Positions 1-5,567 of a stretch of 5,691 nucleotides of DNA are shown here, piece by piece; position 1 is the first letter of the stretch; each line of letters begins with the position of its first letter. A program made the translations under genes and the position numbers. The DNA lies in contig JAKSUD010000063.1 in NCBI GenBank assembly GCA_024409185.1, forward strand, positions 1 through 5,691. Reading direction: 5' to 3'. The notes under the pieces are model-generated. The model did not search any database. It was not told where the DNA came from and saw only the letters and a program-made list of their open reading frames with translations. Source of the stretch: an archaeon (GTDB taxonomy: Archaea > Methanobacteriota > Methanobacteria > Methanobacteriales > Methanobacteriaceae).

Positions 1-23
1 ATAGCTATTTTGGAGTTTATTTA

Positions 24-305
24 ATGGTTGAAAATCAGAAAAAAGATAAGCAGAATAAATCTAAATCTAAGTTTAATAAAAATAAATTTAATGATTTAAA
101 AAATGAAATTAAACTTAAAAATAAAGAGATTGCTGATTTAAAAGAAGCTCTTGAAGTAAAAGATGAAGAAATTCAAGAGTTAAATTATGAGTTATCTCTT
201 AAAGATACACAGATTAATGATTTAAAAAATGCTATTGATTTAAAAGATGTTGAATTAGATGAATTAAATGATGAATCATCTAAAATCAAAAAATCAATAA
301 ATTAA
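24..305 (+). CDS. N-terminal part of a frameshifted coiled-coil repeat protein
   Basis: This is a 93-residue reading frame starting at ATG 24, with GGAG at 12-15 eight bases upstream. The frame is also open to the left edge of the window, so a start farther upstream cannot be excluded. Residues 1-26 are rich in Lys and Asn. Residues 27-82 are four 14-residue units with hydrophobic residues at heptad spacing and the pattern I-x-L-K-(D/N)-x-(E/Q)-I-x-(D/E)-L, so a coiled coil is expected. There is no signal peptide or membrane segment. The frame stops at 303, but the coiled-coil character continues at once in the frame one base back (284-739). The protein therefore looks like the first part of a product of about 238 residues, broken at a run of six A (288-293). 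I do not recognise a family. Function is unknown; a structural or scaffolding role is only a guess from the fold. Confidence 0.6.
   Translation: MVENQKKDKQNKSKSKFNKNKFNDLKNEIKLKNKEIADLKEALEVKDEEIQELNYELSLKDTQINDLKNAIDLKDVELDELNDESSKIKKSIN
102..269 (+). repeat. Four tandem 42-bp units encoding 14-residue coiled-coil repeats
   Basis: Units lie at 102-143, 144-185, 186-227 and 228-269 and correspond to residues 27-40, 41-54, 55-68 and 69-82. Each unit is exactly two heptads. The 16-base string aatgatttaaaaaatg occurs at 90-105 and again at 216-231, exactly 126 bases (three units) apart, which shows the similarity is also present in the DNA. Residues 13-26 look like a degenerate earlier unit that also ends in N-D-L-K. 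Confidence 0.75.
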
Positions 306-739
306 ATACAACTCTCATTAAATTAAAATTTGAAAAAGAAAAACTTGATTTAAAATTAAAAAATGAAGTTCATTATGAAAAATCAAGATTAAAAGAATTA
401 GATGATTTAGAAGTTAAAATCAATGAAAAAATAGCTATTATTGAAGATAAACAAGATCAAATTAATTATCTTAGAAGTTTAATTGATGATTATAAAAGTC
501 AAATTAGCTCTAATAGTGATAATTTAGAATTACAACTTAAAAAAATATCAAAAACTTATGAGAATTTATTATCTCAAAAAGATGATATAATCAAAAAACA
601 AGATGAAAATATTAATGATTTAATTGAATCTAAAAAACAATTAATAAAAGCAAATAAATCTAATATTACAAGTTTAGAATTACAAATAGGAAATTATAGA
701 GAACTTCTTAAAAAATATGTTCCAGATTTTAAGGAATAA
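284..739 (+). pseudogene. C-terminal part of the frameshifted coiled-coil protein
   Basis: The frame runs open from just after a TAA at 281-283 to the TAA at 737-739 and has no in-frame ATG, so it cannot easily be translated on its own. It encodes about 145 residues, including NTTLIKLKFEKEKLDL near its start and GNYRELLKKYVPDFKE at its end. It is almost entirely heptad-like (Leu and Ile spaced among Lys, Glu, Asp, Asn), with very few Gly or Pro residues until the last residues. It matches the upstream 24-305 frame in composition and character. Adding one base in the A run at 288-293 joins the two into one protein of about 238 residues. The explanation could be a recent mutation, a sequencing undercall of the A run, phase variation, or -1 ribosomal slippage on that run. 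The intact remainder (no other stop over 450 bases) argues against old decay. Function is unknown. Confidence 0.7.
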
Positions 740-790
740 AATTTAATACTATGTTCTTGATAAAGAAAATTATCTATAAAAGATTTCAGT

Positions 791-796
791 GAGGGG
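791..796 (+). promoter_or_regulatory. Ribosome binding site GAGGGG for the 802 gene
   Basis: GAGGGG ends five bases before ATG 802. It is complementary to the usual anti-Shine-Dalgarno end of archaeal or bacterial 16S rRNA allowing G-U pairing. It fixes the start of the following gene. Confidence 0.7.
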
Positions 797-801
797 TTAT
801 C

Positions 802-1413
802 ATGGATGTCTTAGAATGTTCAAAAGAAATCACAGAAAATGATCTTTATATGGCAATTGAATTAGGTAAAATGAAAGAAAGTTATGATAGAATTGGAAAA
901 ATCATTGAGTCTGGTTCATATAAATATTTATTTTTGAAAAGAAGTATTTTAATTAATATTGTTGATAATGAAACTGATGTTAATGAAACAGAAACAAGTT
1001 TAAAAGCAGTAAATAATTTAGACCTTCTTTCATTTGCAGATGAAGAAAAATTTTTAGAAGTTTCATTTGCAGGTATGTTAAATATATTTAATGAAGAATA
1101 TTCTCTTGAATTATTTAATTTATGTCTTGAAATAGGTAGATTAGAATTTAGATTATCTTCTTATTTAGGACTTGTAGATCCAAGAATTGATGAAGCTCTT
1201 GCGGGTGTTTTAAGTGCATTTATTGAAAGATTAACTTCATCTATTTTAGATGATTCTATTATAAGTTTAAGGGATGGTTTGACTCAAGTAGGAATACCTA
1301 CAGACTTATTAGATAGTTTAGATCTTGCTGATAAAGAGCAAATTCATGATTTCTTAAACAAACTTAAACAACTTATTATTGACACTTGTAATAGTCAAGT
1401 TTTAAGTAATTAA
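802..1413 (+). CDS. Hypothetical acidic helical protein, 203 aa
   Basis: The start at ATG 802 is supported by GAGGGG at 791-796. The product has no signal peptide and no membrane segment. It is rich in Leu, Ile, Glu and Asp and reads as a series of amphipathic helices with few Pro or Gly breaks, apart from a stretch around L122-V125-D126-P127-R128 and another at V163-G164-I165-P166. The C-terminal third (about 168-195, with L169-L170-D171 and a Lys-rich helix) looks like a compact helical domain. Three cysteines (C6, C108, C196) are scattered and do not form a metal motif. I do not recognise a family, and no catalytic signature is visible. It is probably a soluble cytoplasmic protein. It follows the broken coiled-coil gene by 62 bases and precedes the next gene by 50 bases on the same strand, so co-expression is possible but not shown. 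Confidence 0.85.
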   Translation: MDVLECSKEITENDLYMAIELGKMKESYDRIGKIIESGSYKYLFLKRSILINIVDNETDVNETETSLKAVNNLDLLSFADEEKFLEVSFAGMLNIFNEEYSLELFNLCLEIGRLEFRLSSYLGLVDPRIDEALAGVLSAFIERLTSSILDDSIISLRDGLTQVGIPTDLLDSLDLADKEQIHDFLNKLKQLIIDTCNSQVLSN

Positions 1414-1452
1414 GTTTTAATTTAAACCAACTTAATATTATGTTCTATTTAA

Positions 1453-1456
1453 GGGG
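1453..1456 (+). promoter_or_regulatory. Ribosome binding site GGGG for the 1464 gene
   Basis: The sequence AAGGGG (1451-1456) ends seven bases before ATG 1464. This favours that start over the second in-frame ATG at 1470, from which the spacing would be 13 bases. Confidence 0.6.
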
Positions 1457-1463
1457 TAATTAA

Positions 1464-1769
1464 ATGGAAATGAATAAAGAAAAAAGGGATGAATTAAAAG
1501 AAGAGCTTAAAAATAAGCTTAATGAAATTTTAGAAGAAAATAATCTTCCTTATAGAGTAGATGGAATTTCTGTAATGAATACTTCTGCAAAAATGAGTTT
1601 TTTAGGAAATGTACGTGTACATGACCCAAATAAAGTTAAAAAAGTCTATAATGAAGTAGAAAAACTTTTAAATAGCTATGGAAAAACTACAATTAATCAA
1701 AGAGAAGTAATTCCATGTTGTGAACTTCCTTTTACTTATATTAATTTTCATATTGATTTTGAGAAATAA
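1464..1769 (+). CDS. Hypothetical small protein, 101 aa
   Basis: The start is ATG 1464, with AAGGGG just upstream; an alternative start at 1470 would remove two residues. Residues 3-27 form a strongly charged Lys/Glu helix. Residues 30-55 are likely strands (Y30-R-V-D-G-I-S-V, then K43-M-S-F-L-G-N-V-R-V). Residues 56-72 form a second helix, and the C-terminal 30 residues look like strands. The order helix-strand-strand-helix-strand suggests a small alpha/beta fold. An adjacent cysteine pair, C85-C86, is followed by E87-L88-P89-F90. There are no membrane segments. I do not recognise a family, and no active site can be named. The product is likely cytoplasmic. It lies between the helical 203-residue protein and the membrane protein gene on the same strand, with 50- and 100-base gaps. 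Confidence 0.8.
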   Translation: MEMNKEKRDELKEELKNKLNEILEENNLPYRVDGISVMNTSAKMSFLGNVRVHDPNKVKKVYNEVEKLLNSYGKTTINQREVIPCCELPFTYINFHIDFEK

Positions 1770-1857
1770 ATAAAAAATTAATCTAATATTAAAATTATTA
1801 AATTAAGTTACTTATTAAAGTATGAAAATTACTCTAGTATTAATTAATAAACTAATT

Positions 1858-1862
1858 AAAGG
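1858..1862 (+). promoter_or_regulatory. Ribosome binding site AAAGG for the 1870 gene
   Basis: AAAGG ends seven bases before ATG 1870 and supports that start. The 100-base gap 1770-1869 is otherwise very AT-rich. It holds only a weak 5-bp inverted repeat (TACTT at 1809-1813, AAGTA at 1818-1822), and I cannot place a promoter in it with confidence. Confidence 0.5.
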
Positions 1863-1869
1863 TTAAAAT

Positions 1870-2742
1870 ATGTTGTATGAATTTTTAAATGACCCTACTA
1901 CTTTTATGGTAGTGATATTACTTACATTTATAGGATTATTTTACATTGCATTTTCTATAAAAAACAAAAAGTATTTAAAGATAAACTCCGATATCACTGA
2001 TTTAGAACAGGTATTACCTTCTGATGAAATTAGAACATTGTTACAATTATTCTATATCGCAATGGGTGCTTTATTCCTTTTTTCAATTATCTGTGAATTT
2101 TTAGGGTCAGAATTTTGGTTAGAACAATCTATAATTGATATTATTATATGTGTTATTGGAATGTATATAATTATTAAAGAGAATGATTCTTATAAATATA
2201 TTATTCCTTTAATTCTTTTAGTACCATGTTCTTCATTATATTTTGTTTTTTATGGTATGGGTATAATGAATATGTCTAGTCATTTTGAATTAATACATAT
2301 ATTTGGTTTAATTTATGCTTCATATTATTTTATTCGTAAATTTATTAAATATACAAAACATAATGATCTTGGTTTAACTATTCTTTTATTATTAGGTATT
2401 GTTGCTATAAGTTTGATTTTAACAATTATTTTTGAAGATAGAAGTGTTTTAGATGCTTTTTGTATGGTAACTAATGCATTTACAAGTAATGGTTATACTG
2501 TACTTGGAACAAGTAATATTGGTAAAGTAGATAGTTTATTCCTTACTTGGGGAGGTTATTTGCTCTCTGGTGTAGGTACTGCTACTTTAACTGCAGCTAT
2601 TTTATCTAAATTCTTTAATAATCGTTTTAATGCATTTAAAAAAGACTTTATTGAAGAATATAATGATCGTAATGAAAAAATAGATGAAGATATTACTCAA
2701 TTGAATGATAATATTAAGATTTTGATTGATAAAATGGAGTAG
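1870..2742 (+). CDS. Multi-pass membrane protein with channel-like pore-loop segment
   Basis: This 290-residue protein has about seven hydrophobic segments: near residues 12-30, 57-78, 86-103, 109-131, 139-156, 168-188 and 224-247. Between the last two lies a semi-hydrophobic stretch (about 193-215) with T205-S206-N207-G208-Y209-T210-V211-L212-G213. The final membrane helix is Gly-rich (GGYLLSGVGTATLTAAIL). Helix, pore loop containing T-x-x-G-Y, then helix is the layout of potassium channel pores (motif T-x-G-Y-G-D) and of the repeated M1-P-M2 units of Trk/Ktr transporters. The filter here is not canonical, and only one such unit is present. Residues 252-290 are a charged cytoplasmic tail with heptad hydrophobics I271, I275, L278, I282, I285 and M289, probably a short coiled coil for oligomer assembly. 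A cation channel of the cell membrane is an inference; an unrelated membrane protein is possible. No regulatory RCK domain is fused. The last ten codons are duplicated just past the stop. Confidence 0.85.
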   Translation: MLYEFLNDPTTFMVVILLTFIGLFYIAFSIKNKKYLKINSDITDLEQVLPSDEIRTLLQLFYIAMGALFLFSIICEFLGSEFWLEQSIIDIIICVIGMYIIIKENDSYKYIIPLILLVPCSSLYFVFYGMGIMNMSSHFELIHIFGLIYASYYFIRKFIKYTKHNDLGLTILLLLGIVAISLILTIIFEDRSVLDAFCMVTNAFTSNGYTVLGTSNIGKVDSLFLTWGGYLLSGVGTATLTAAILSKFFNNRFNAFKKDFIEEYNDRNEKIDEDITQLNDNIKILIDKME

Positions 2743-2794
2743 AGATATATTAATCAATATTAAGATTTGATAAAATGAGGTAGAGATATATTAA
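2711..2794 (+). repeat. Imperfect tandem duplication over the 3' end of the membrane protein gene
   Basis: Copy 1 (2711-2753) and copy 2 (2757-2794) share atattaagat at the left, then ttgataaaatg, and agagatatattaa at the right. They differ by a five-base indel (tttga present in copy 1 only) and by GGAG in copy 1 against GAGG in copy 2. Copy 1 contains the last ten codons and stop of the gene. Copy 2 is noncoding because of the indel. The right end of each copy carries AGATATAT, which in copy 2 forms the left arm of the terminator-like hairpin. Confidence 0.85.
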
Positions 2795-2811
2795 CAATCC
2801 ATATATCTTTA
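2781..2811. terminator. Hairpin between convergent genes, likely bidirectional terminator
   Basis: AGATATAT (2784-2791) pairs perfectly with ATATATCT (2801-2808). It extends outward by a G-U and two A-T pairs to an 11-bp stem with a nine-base loop (2792-2800). T-rich sequence follows on the + strand (2812-2822). It sits exactly between the stop of the membrane protein gene (2742) and the stop of the convergent helicase gene (2817). Archaeal termination depends mainly on U tracts, so the hairpin's role is inferred from position. Confidence 0.45.
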
Positions 2812-2816
2812 TTATT

Positions 2817-5567
2817 TTATTTTGTTTTACTTTGAATTTCAATAAATAATTCATTAGCTAATTCATGACCTTTATCATATTGAATAGCTTTTCTTAAGAA
2901 ATTTAAAGCTCCAGATATATCTTCTTGTTTATATAAACAAGCTCCAATAAGATACCAAGCATCACTACATTTTTTATCCATAGCTAAAATATCATTAAGA
3001 ATGTCTTTAGCATAACTATAATTTTCTGCATTGTAAAATTCTAAAGCTTCTTCATATTTAGCTTGGATTTGTTCTTCTTTAGTTAATGGTTTTTTAATTT
3101 CTTTTTCTATTTTAAGTTCTGAAATTACTTCTTCTTTTTGAATAGCTATTTTTTCTTTAATATTTACTCTTTCATAATCATAAGTCTGATTATTAATTAT
3201 TTCTTCATAAGATTTATTTTCATAGTTATAATCTTGGTTATTAACTATTTCTTCATAAGAAGGTTTATTCATCTCTTCCCACATATAATCAAGAATGAAT
3301 TCAGTAGCTTTTTTATGAAGTGGTTTGTTATCATTACCACATTTTGGTGAATAAATACAAGAAGGACATCCTTCTTCACATTCACAGGTTTTTAAGAGTT
3401 TTCTTGTAGAATTAGTGAGATTATTAAATACATCAATAGCTTTTTCTGTAATTCCAATTCCACCTTCATAAGCATCATAAATGAAAATGGTAGCTTCTTG
3501 AGTGTCTTTATGGTAAGTTGTACTCATTCCACCAATATCAAATCTATCACAAGTTACATGAAGTGGGAAAAGCCCTATAAGTGCATGTTCTACACCATGG
3601 AGGCCTCCTGCAAAGACATGTTTTTCACTGTAAAGTTCTTCAAGTTTATCTTTAACTCCATTAGGTATAGTAAACCATAAACCTTTTGTTTTAAATTTAA
3701 GAGGTGGTAAATCAAGAGTATAAGTTCCAATAGTTTTGGAAAATTCCATTCTTTTGTATTTATAATAATCTTCTTCTACTTCTAACTCTCCGAAATGAAC
3801 TGTAAAATCACCAATTCTTTCTTTTTTAATCTTTTTAGTAATTTTAATATCTGTTTGTTTAAGTGCGAGAGTATGTGCTTTTACAGATTGTTTAATTACA
3901 TTAATATAATGAGTTTTAAAATTAACATTAGTTACAATATAAGTTTGAGCTTTATTTATTAAAATAGCTCCTTCATGAGCTTCACGATACATTTGAGCCC
4001 TTTCTATTCTCTCAAGAACTTCCTTACCACACATTATTGTAAAAATTTCATTTGATATTTGATCAAGTGAGAAGTGGAATGATGGACTATCATCATAAGG
4101 ATACATATAAATTCCAGCAGGATTTTTAAATAAATCTTTATTTTGAACTATATTTTCTAAGAACTCTTCATCAGCATTGAATAATTCTTCTGCTTCTTCT
4201 AAGGTTATTGGAAGTTCATTAGCTGCACAAATAATATGATTGTTCTTTAAAATATCATTATTTAAGTCAATAACAATGTTTTCATTAGGTTTTCCAAAGA
4301 ATTCTTCGGGGTTATTCATAAAGTATTGGTCTAATTGATTTTCAAAAGCAATTAACACAACTAATGACTTTTGCCTGCCTCTTCCTGCTCTTCCACCTTG
4401 TTGCCATGTAGATATCATAGATCCAGGATAACCTGATATTAAAACTGCATCTAAAGTTCCAATATTTATTCCAAGTTCAAGAGCATTTGTAGAAACAACA
4501 CCTAAATAATCTCTTGATTTAAGTCCTTTTTCAATTTCACGTCTCTCATCAGCTAAATATCCTGCTCTATAAGATGTAATTCTATCAGTTAATTTACGTT
4601 TAAGAGTATACATATCGTTTTTAGCCCACATAGCTATTAATTCAGCTATTTTACGTGAGGAAGTAAAACAAAGAGTTTGAACGTCTTTTAATAATAAATA
4701 TAAAAAGATTTGTTCTGTTTCTTGGTGAATAGATACTGATTCTTCTTCTTTAGGTCTTGTACTTATATAATCAGGTTCTTTTGCATAGGATTTATAAGGA
4801 TTATATAAAATAAAGTCTTTTTCTCCACTTGGGGATGTATCATTATCTATAATACTAAATGGTTCTCCTACAAGTTTTTCAGCTAATTCAATAGGATTTG
4901 CAAGGGTTGCAGAAGATAAAATAAATTGTGGATTTGAACCATAAAAATTAGCTATTCTTTTTAATCTTCTAATTAAAAATGCAACATTTGAACCAAAAAT
5001 ACCTTTATAATAATGAGATTCATCAATGATAATATATTTGAGATTACTATAAAATCTTCTCCATTGATGATGCCAAGCTAAAATATGGTGTAATTGATAA
5101 GGGTTTGTTAAGATTACACGAGATTCTTTTCTAATTTTATATCTGTTAGATTTAGGAGTATCTCCATCATAATTATTAGAATTAAGTTTTATATCTAATT
5201 CTTTCTCAAATCTACGTATATTATCTAATTGGTCATAGGCTAAAGCTTTTGCAGGATAAATATATAATGCGCAGCTATTATTATCTTCAATAAGAGTTTC
5301 AAGAACAGGTAAGTTAAATGCAAGGGTTTTTCCACTTGCAGTGGGTGTAGTGATTATTATGTTTTCTCCATTACGGATTTTATTTATACTTTCAGCTTGA
5401 TGTTCGTATAATTTAATATCCTTTTCTTCAAGGTATTTTACTATTTTTTCATTTAAATTAGCTACTTTTTGATAAGATCCTTCTTTTGCAGGAATTGTTT
5501 CGATATGAGCTATTTTATCTCTAAATCGAATATCTTCTTTAAATTTATCAACAGCTAATTTAGACAT
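2817..5567 (-). CDS. DEAD/DEAH-box helicase with DUF1998 (MrfA/Hrq1-like) and C-terminal TPR
   Basis: This 916-residue ATP-dependent superfamily 2 DNA helicase is of the MrfA (B. subtilis YprA)/Hrq1 group, whose studied members unwind DNA 3' to 5' and act in repair of crosslinks and bulky lesions. Visible motifs are Y54-x-H56-Q57 (Q-motif-like), I TPTASGKT 74-81, Ia YPAKALAYDQ 104-113, Ib TNP 154-156, II DESHYYKG 182-189, III SAT 219-221, IV around 300-306, V STNALELGINIG 359-370 and VI QQGGRAGRG 389-397. The D-E-x-H-x-Y-x-G form of motif II is typical of this group. The DUF1998 region includes H657 and E660-H661-A662-L663 and the zinc-type cluster C728-x-C730-x3-C734-x2-C737, plus C743. MrfA is about 750 residues long; the extra 150 here are two 16-residue repeats (768-799), a charged linker and about two TPR units (832-899). 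ATG 5567 is the only start: an in-frame stop lies at 5598-5600 with no ATG between. No clear ribosome binding site is seen. It is convergent with the membrane protein gene, and no MrfB-like nuclease gene is in the window. Confidence 0.95.
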   Translation of the reverse strand: MSKLAVDKFKEDIRFRDKIAHIETIPAKEGSYQKVANLNEKIVKYLEEKDIKLYEHQAESINKIRNGENIIITTPTASGKTLAFNLPVLETLIEDNNSCALYIYPAKALAYDQLDNIRRFEKELDIKLNSNNYDGDTPKSNRYKIRKESRVILTNPYQLHHILAWHHQWRRFYSNLKYIIIDESHYYKGIFGSNVAFLIRRLKRIANFYGSNPQFILSSATLANPIELAEKLVGEPFSIIDNDTSPSGEKDFILYNPYKSYAKEPDYISTRPKEEESVSIHQETEQIFLYLLLKDVQTLCFTSSRKIAELIAMWAKNDMYTLKRKLTDRITSYRAGYLADERREIEKGLKSRDYLGVVSTNALELGINIGTLDAVLISGYPGSMISTWQQGGRAGRGRQKSLVVLIAFENQLDQYFMNNPEEFFGKPNENIVIDLNNDILKNNHIICAANELPITLEEAEELFNADEEFLENIVQNKDLFKNPAGIYMYPYDDSPSFHFSLDQISNEIFTIMCGKEVLERIERAQMYREAHEGAILINKAQTYIVTNVNFKTHYINVIKQSVKAHTLALKQTDIKITKKIKKERIGDFTVHFGELEVEEDYYKYKRMEFSKTIGTYTLDLPPLKFKTKGLWFTIPNGVKDKLEELYSEKHVFAGGLHGVEHALIGLFPLHVTCDRFDIGGMSTTYHKDTQEATIFIYDAYEGGIGITEKAIDVFNNLTNSTRKLLKTCECEEGCPSCIYSPKCGNDNKPLHKKATEFILDYMWEEMNKPSYEEIVNNQDYNYENKSYEEIINNQTYDYERVNIKEKIAIQKEEVISELKIEKEIKKPLTKEEQIQAKYEEALEFYNAENYSYAKDILNDILAMDKKCSDAWYLIGACLYKQEDISGALNFLRKAIQYDKGHELANELFIEIQSKTK
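2871..3074 (-). other. TPR region at the C-terminus of the helicase
   Basis: Residues 832-899 form two helix-turn-helix units. The first is about 832-865 (A836, Y838, A841, Y845, A853, I856). The second is about 866-899 (W871, L873, G875, Y879, A887, L891, A894). A capping helix follows at 901-913. The pattern of small and aromatic residues in unit 2 matches the TPR consensus. TPRs bind peptides or partner proteins, so this end probably recruits a partner or mediates self-assembly of the helicase. Confidence 0.75.
3171..3266 (-). repeat. Two tandem 48-bp units in the helicase linker (16-residue repeat)
   Basis: The units at 3171-3218 and 3219-3266 agree at 37 of 48 positions. They encode KPSYEEIVNNQDYNYE (residues 768-783) and NKSYEEIINNQTYDYE (784-799), read on the - strand. 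The core S-Y-E-E-I-(V/I)-N-N-Q-x-Y-x-Y-E is shared. It lies between the DUF1998 domain and the charged linker before the TPRs. Confidence 0.85.
3339..3386 (-). other. DUF1998 cysteine cluster (putative zinc site) of the helicase
   Basis: Residues 728-743 read CECEEGCPSCIYSPKC. The spacing C-x-C-x3-C-x2-C followed by x5-C-G-N is the diagnostic signature of the MrfA/DUF1998 group. In that family four cysteines are understood to bind a metal. All are intact here, which argues for a functional protein. Confidence 0.8.

Noticed and set aside
773..782. TCTATAAAAG as TATA box of the 802 gene
   Set aside because: It lies only about 20 bases before the start codon, which would put the transcript start at or after ATG and leave the good GAGGGG site untranscribed.
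1409..1436. Inverted repeat ATTAAGTT (1409-1416) and AACTTAAT (1429-1436) over the stop of the 203-residue gene as a terminator
   Set aside because: It is 8 bp with only one G-C pair and a 12-base loop in very AT-rich DNA, without a following T run. It could be chance and overlaps the shared upstream element of the next gene.
3138..3350. Open frame of 70 residues on the + strand inside the helicase gene
   Set aside because: It is antisense to the helicase linker and TPR coding region, has no ribosome binding site, and its Phe/Ile-rich product is what antisense of Lys/Glu/Asn codons gives.
3498..3680. Open frame of 60 residues on the + strand inside the helicase gene
   Set aside because: It is antisense to the conserved DUF1998 region, has no start signal and no recognisable protein character.
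2817..5567. DISARM-type defence system (DrmA helicase plus DrmB DUF1998 protein)
   Set aside because: Helicase and DUF1998 are in one chain as in MrfA/Hrq1, and no methyltransferase, PLD nuclease or separate DrmB is in the window. A housekeeping repair helicase is the simpler reading.
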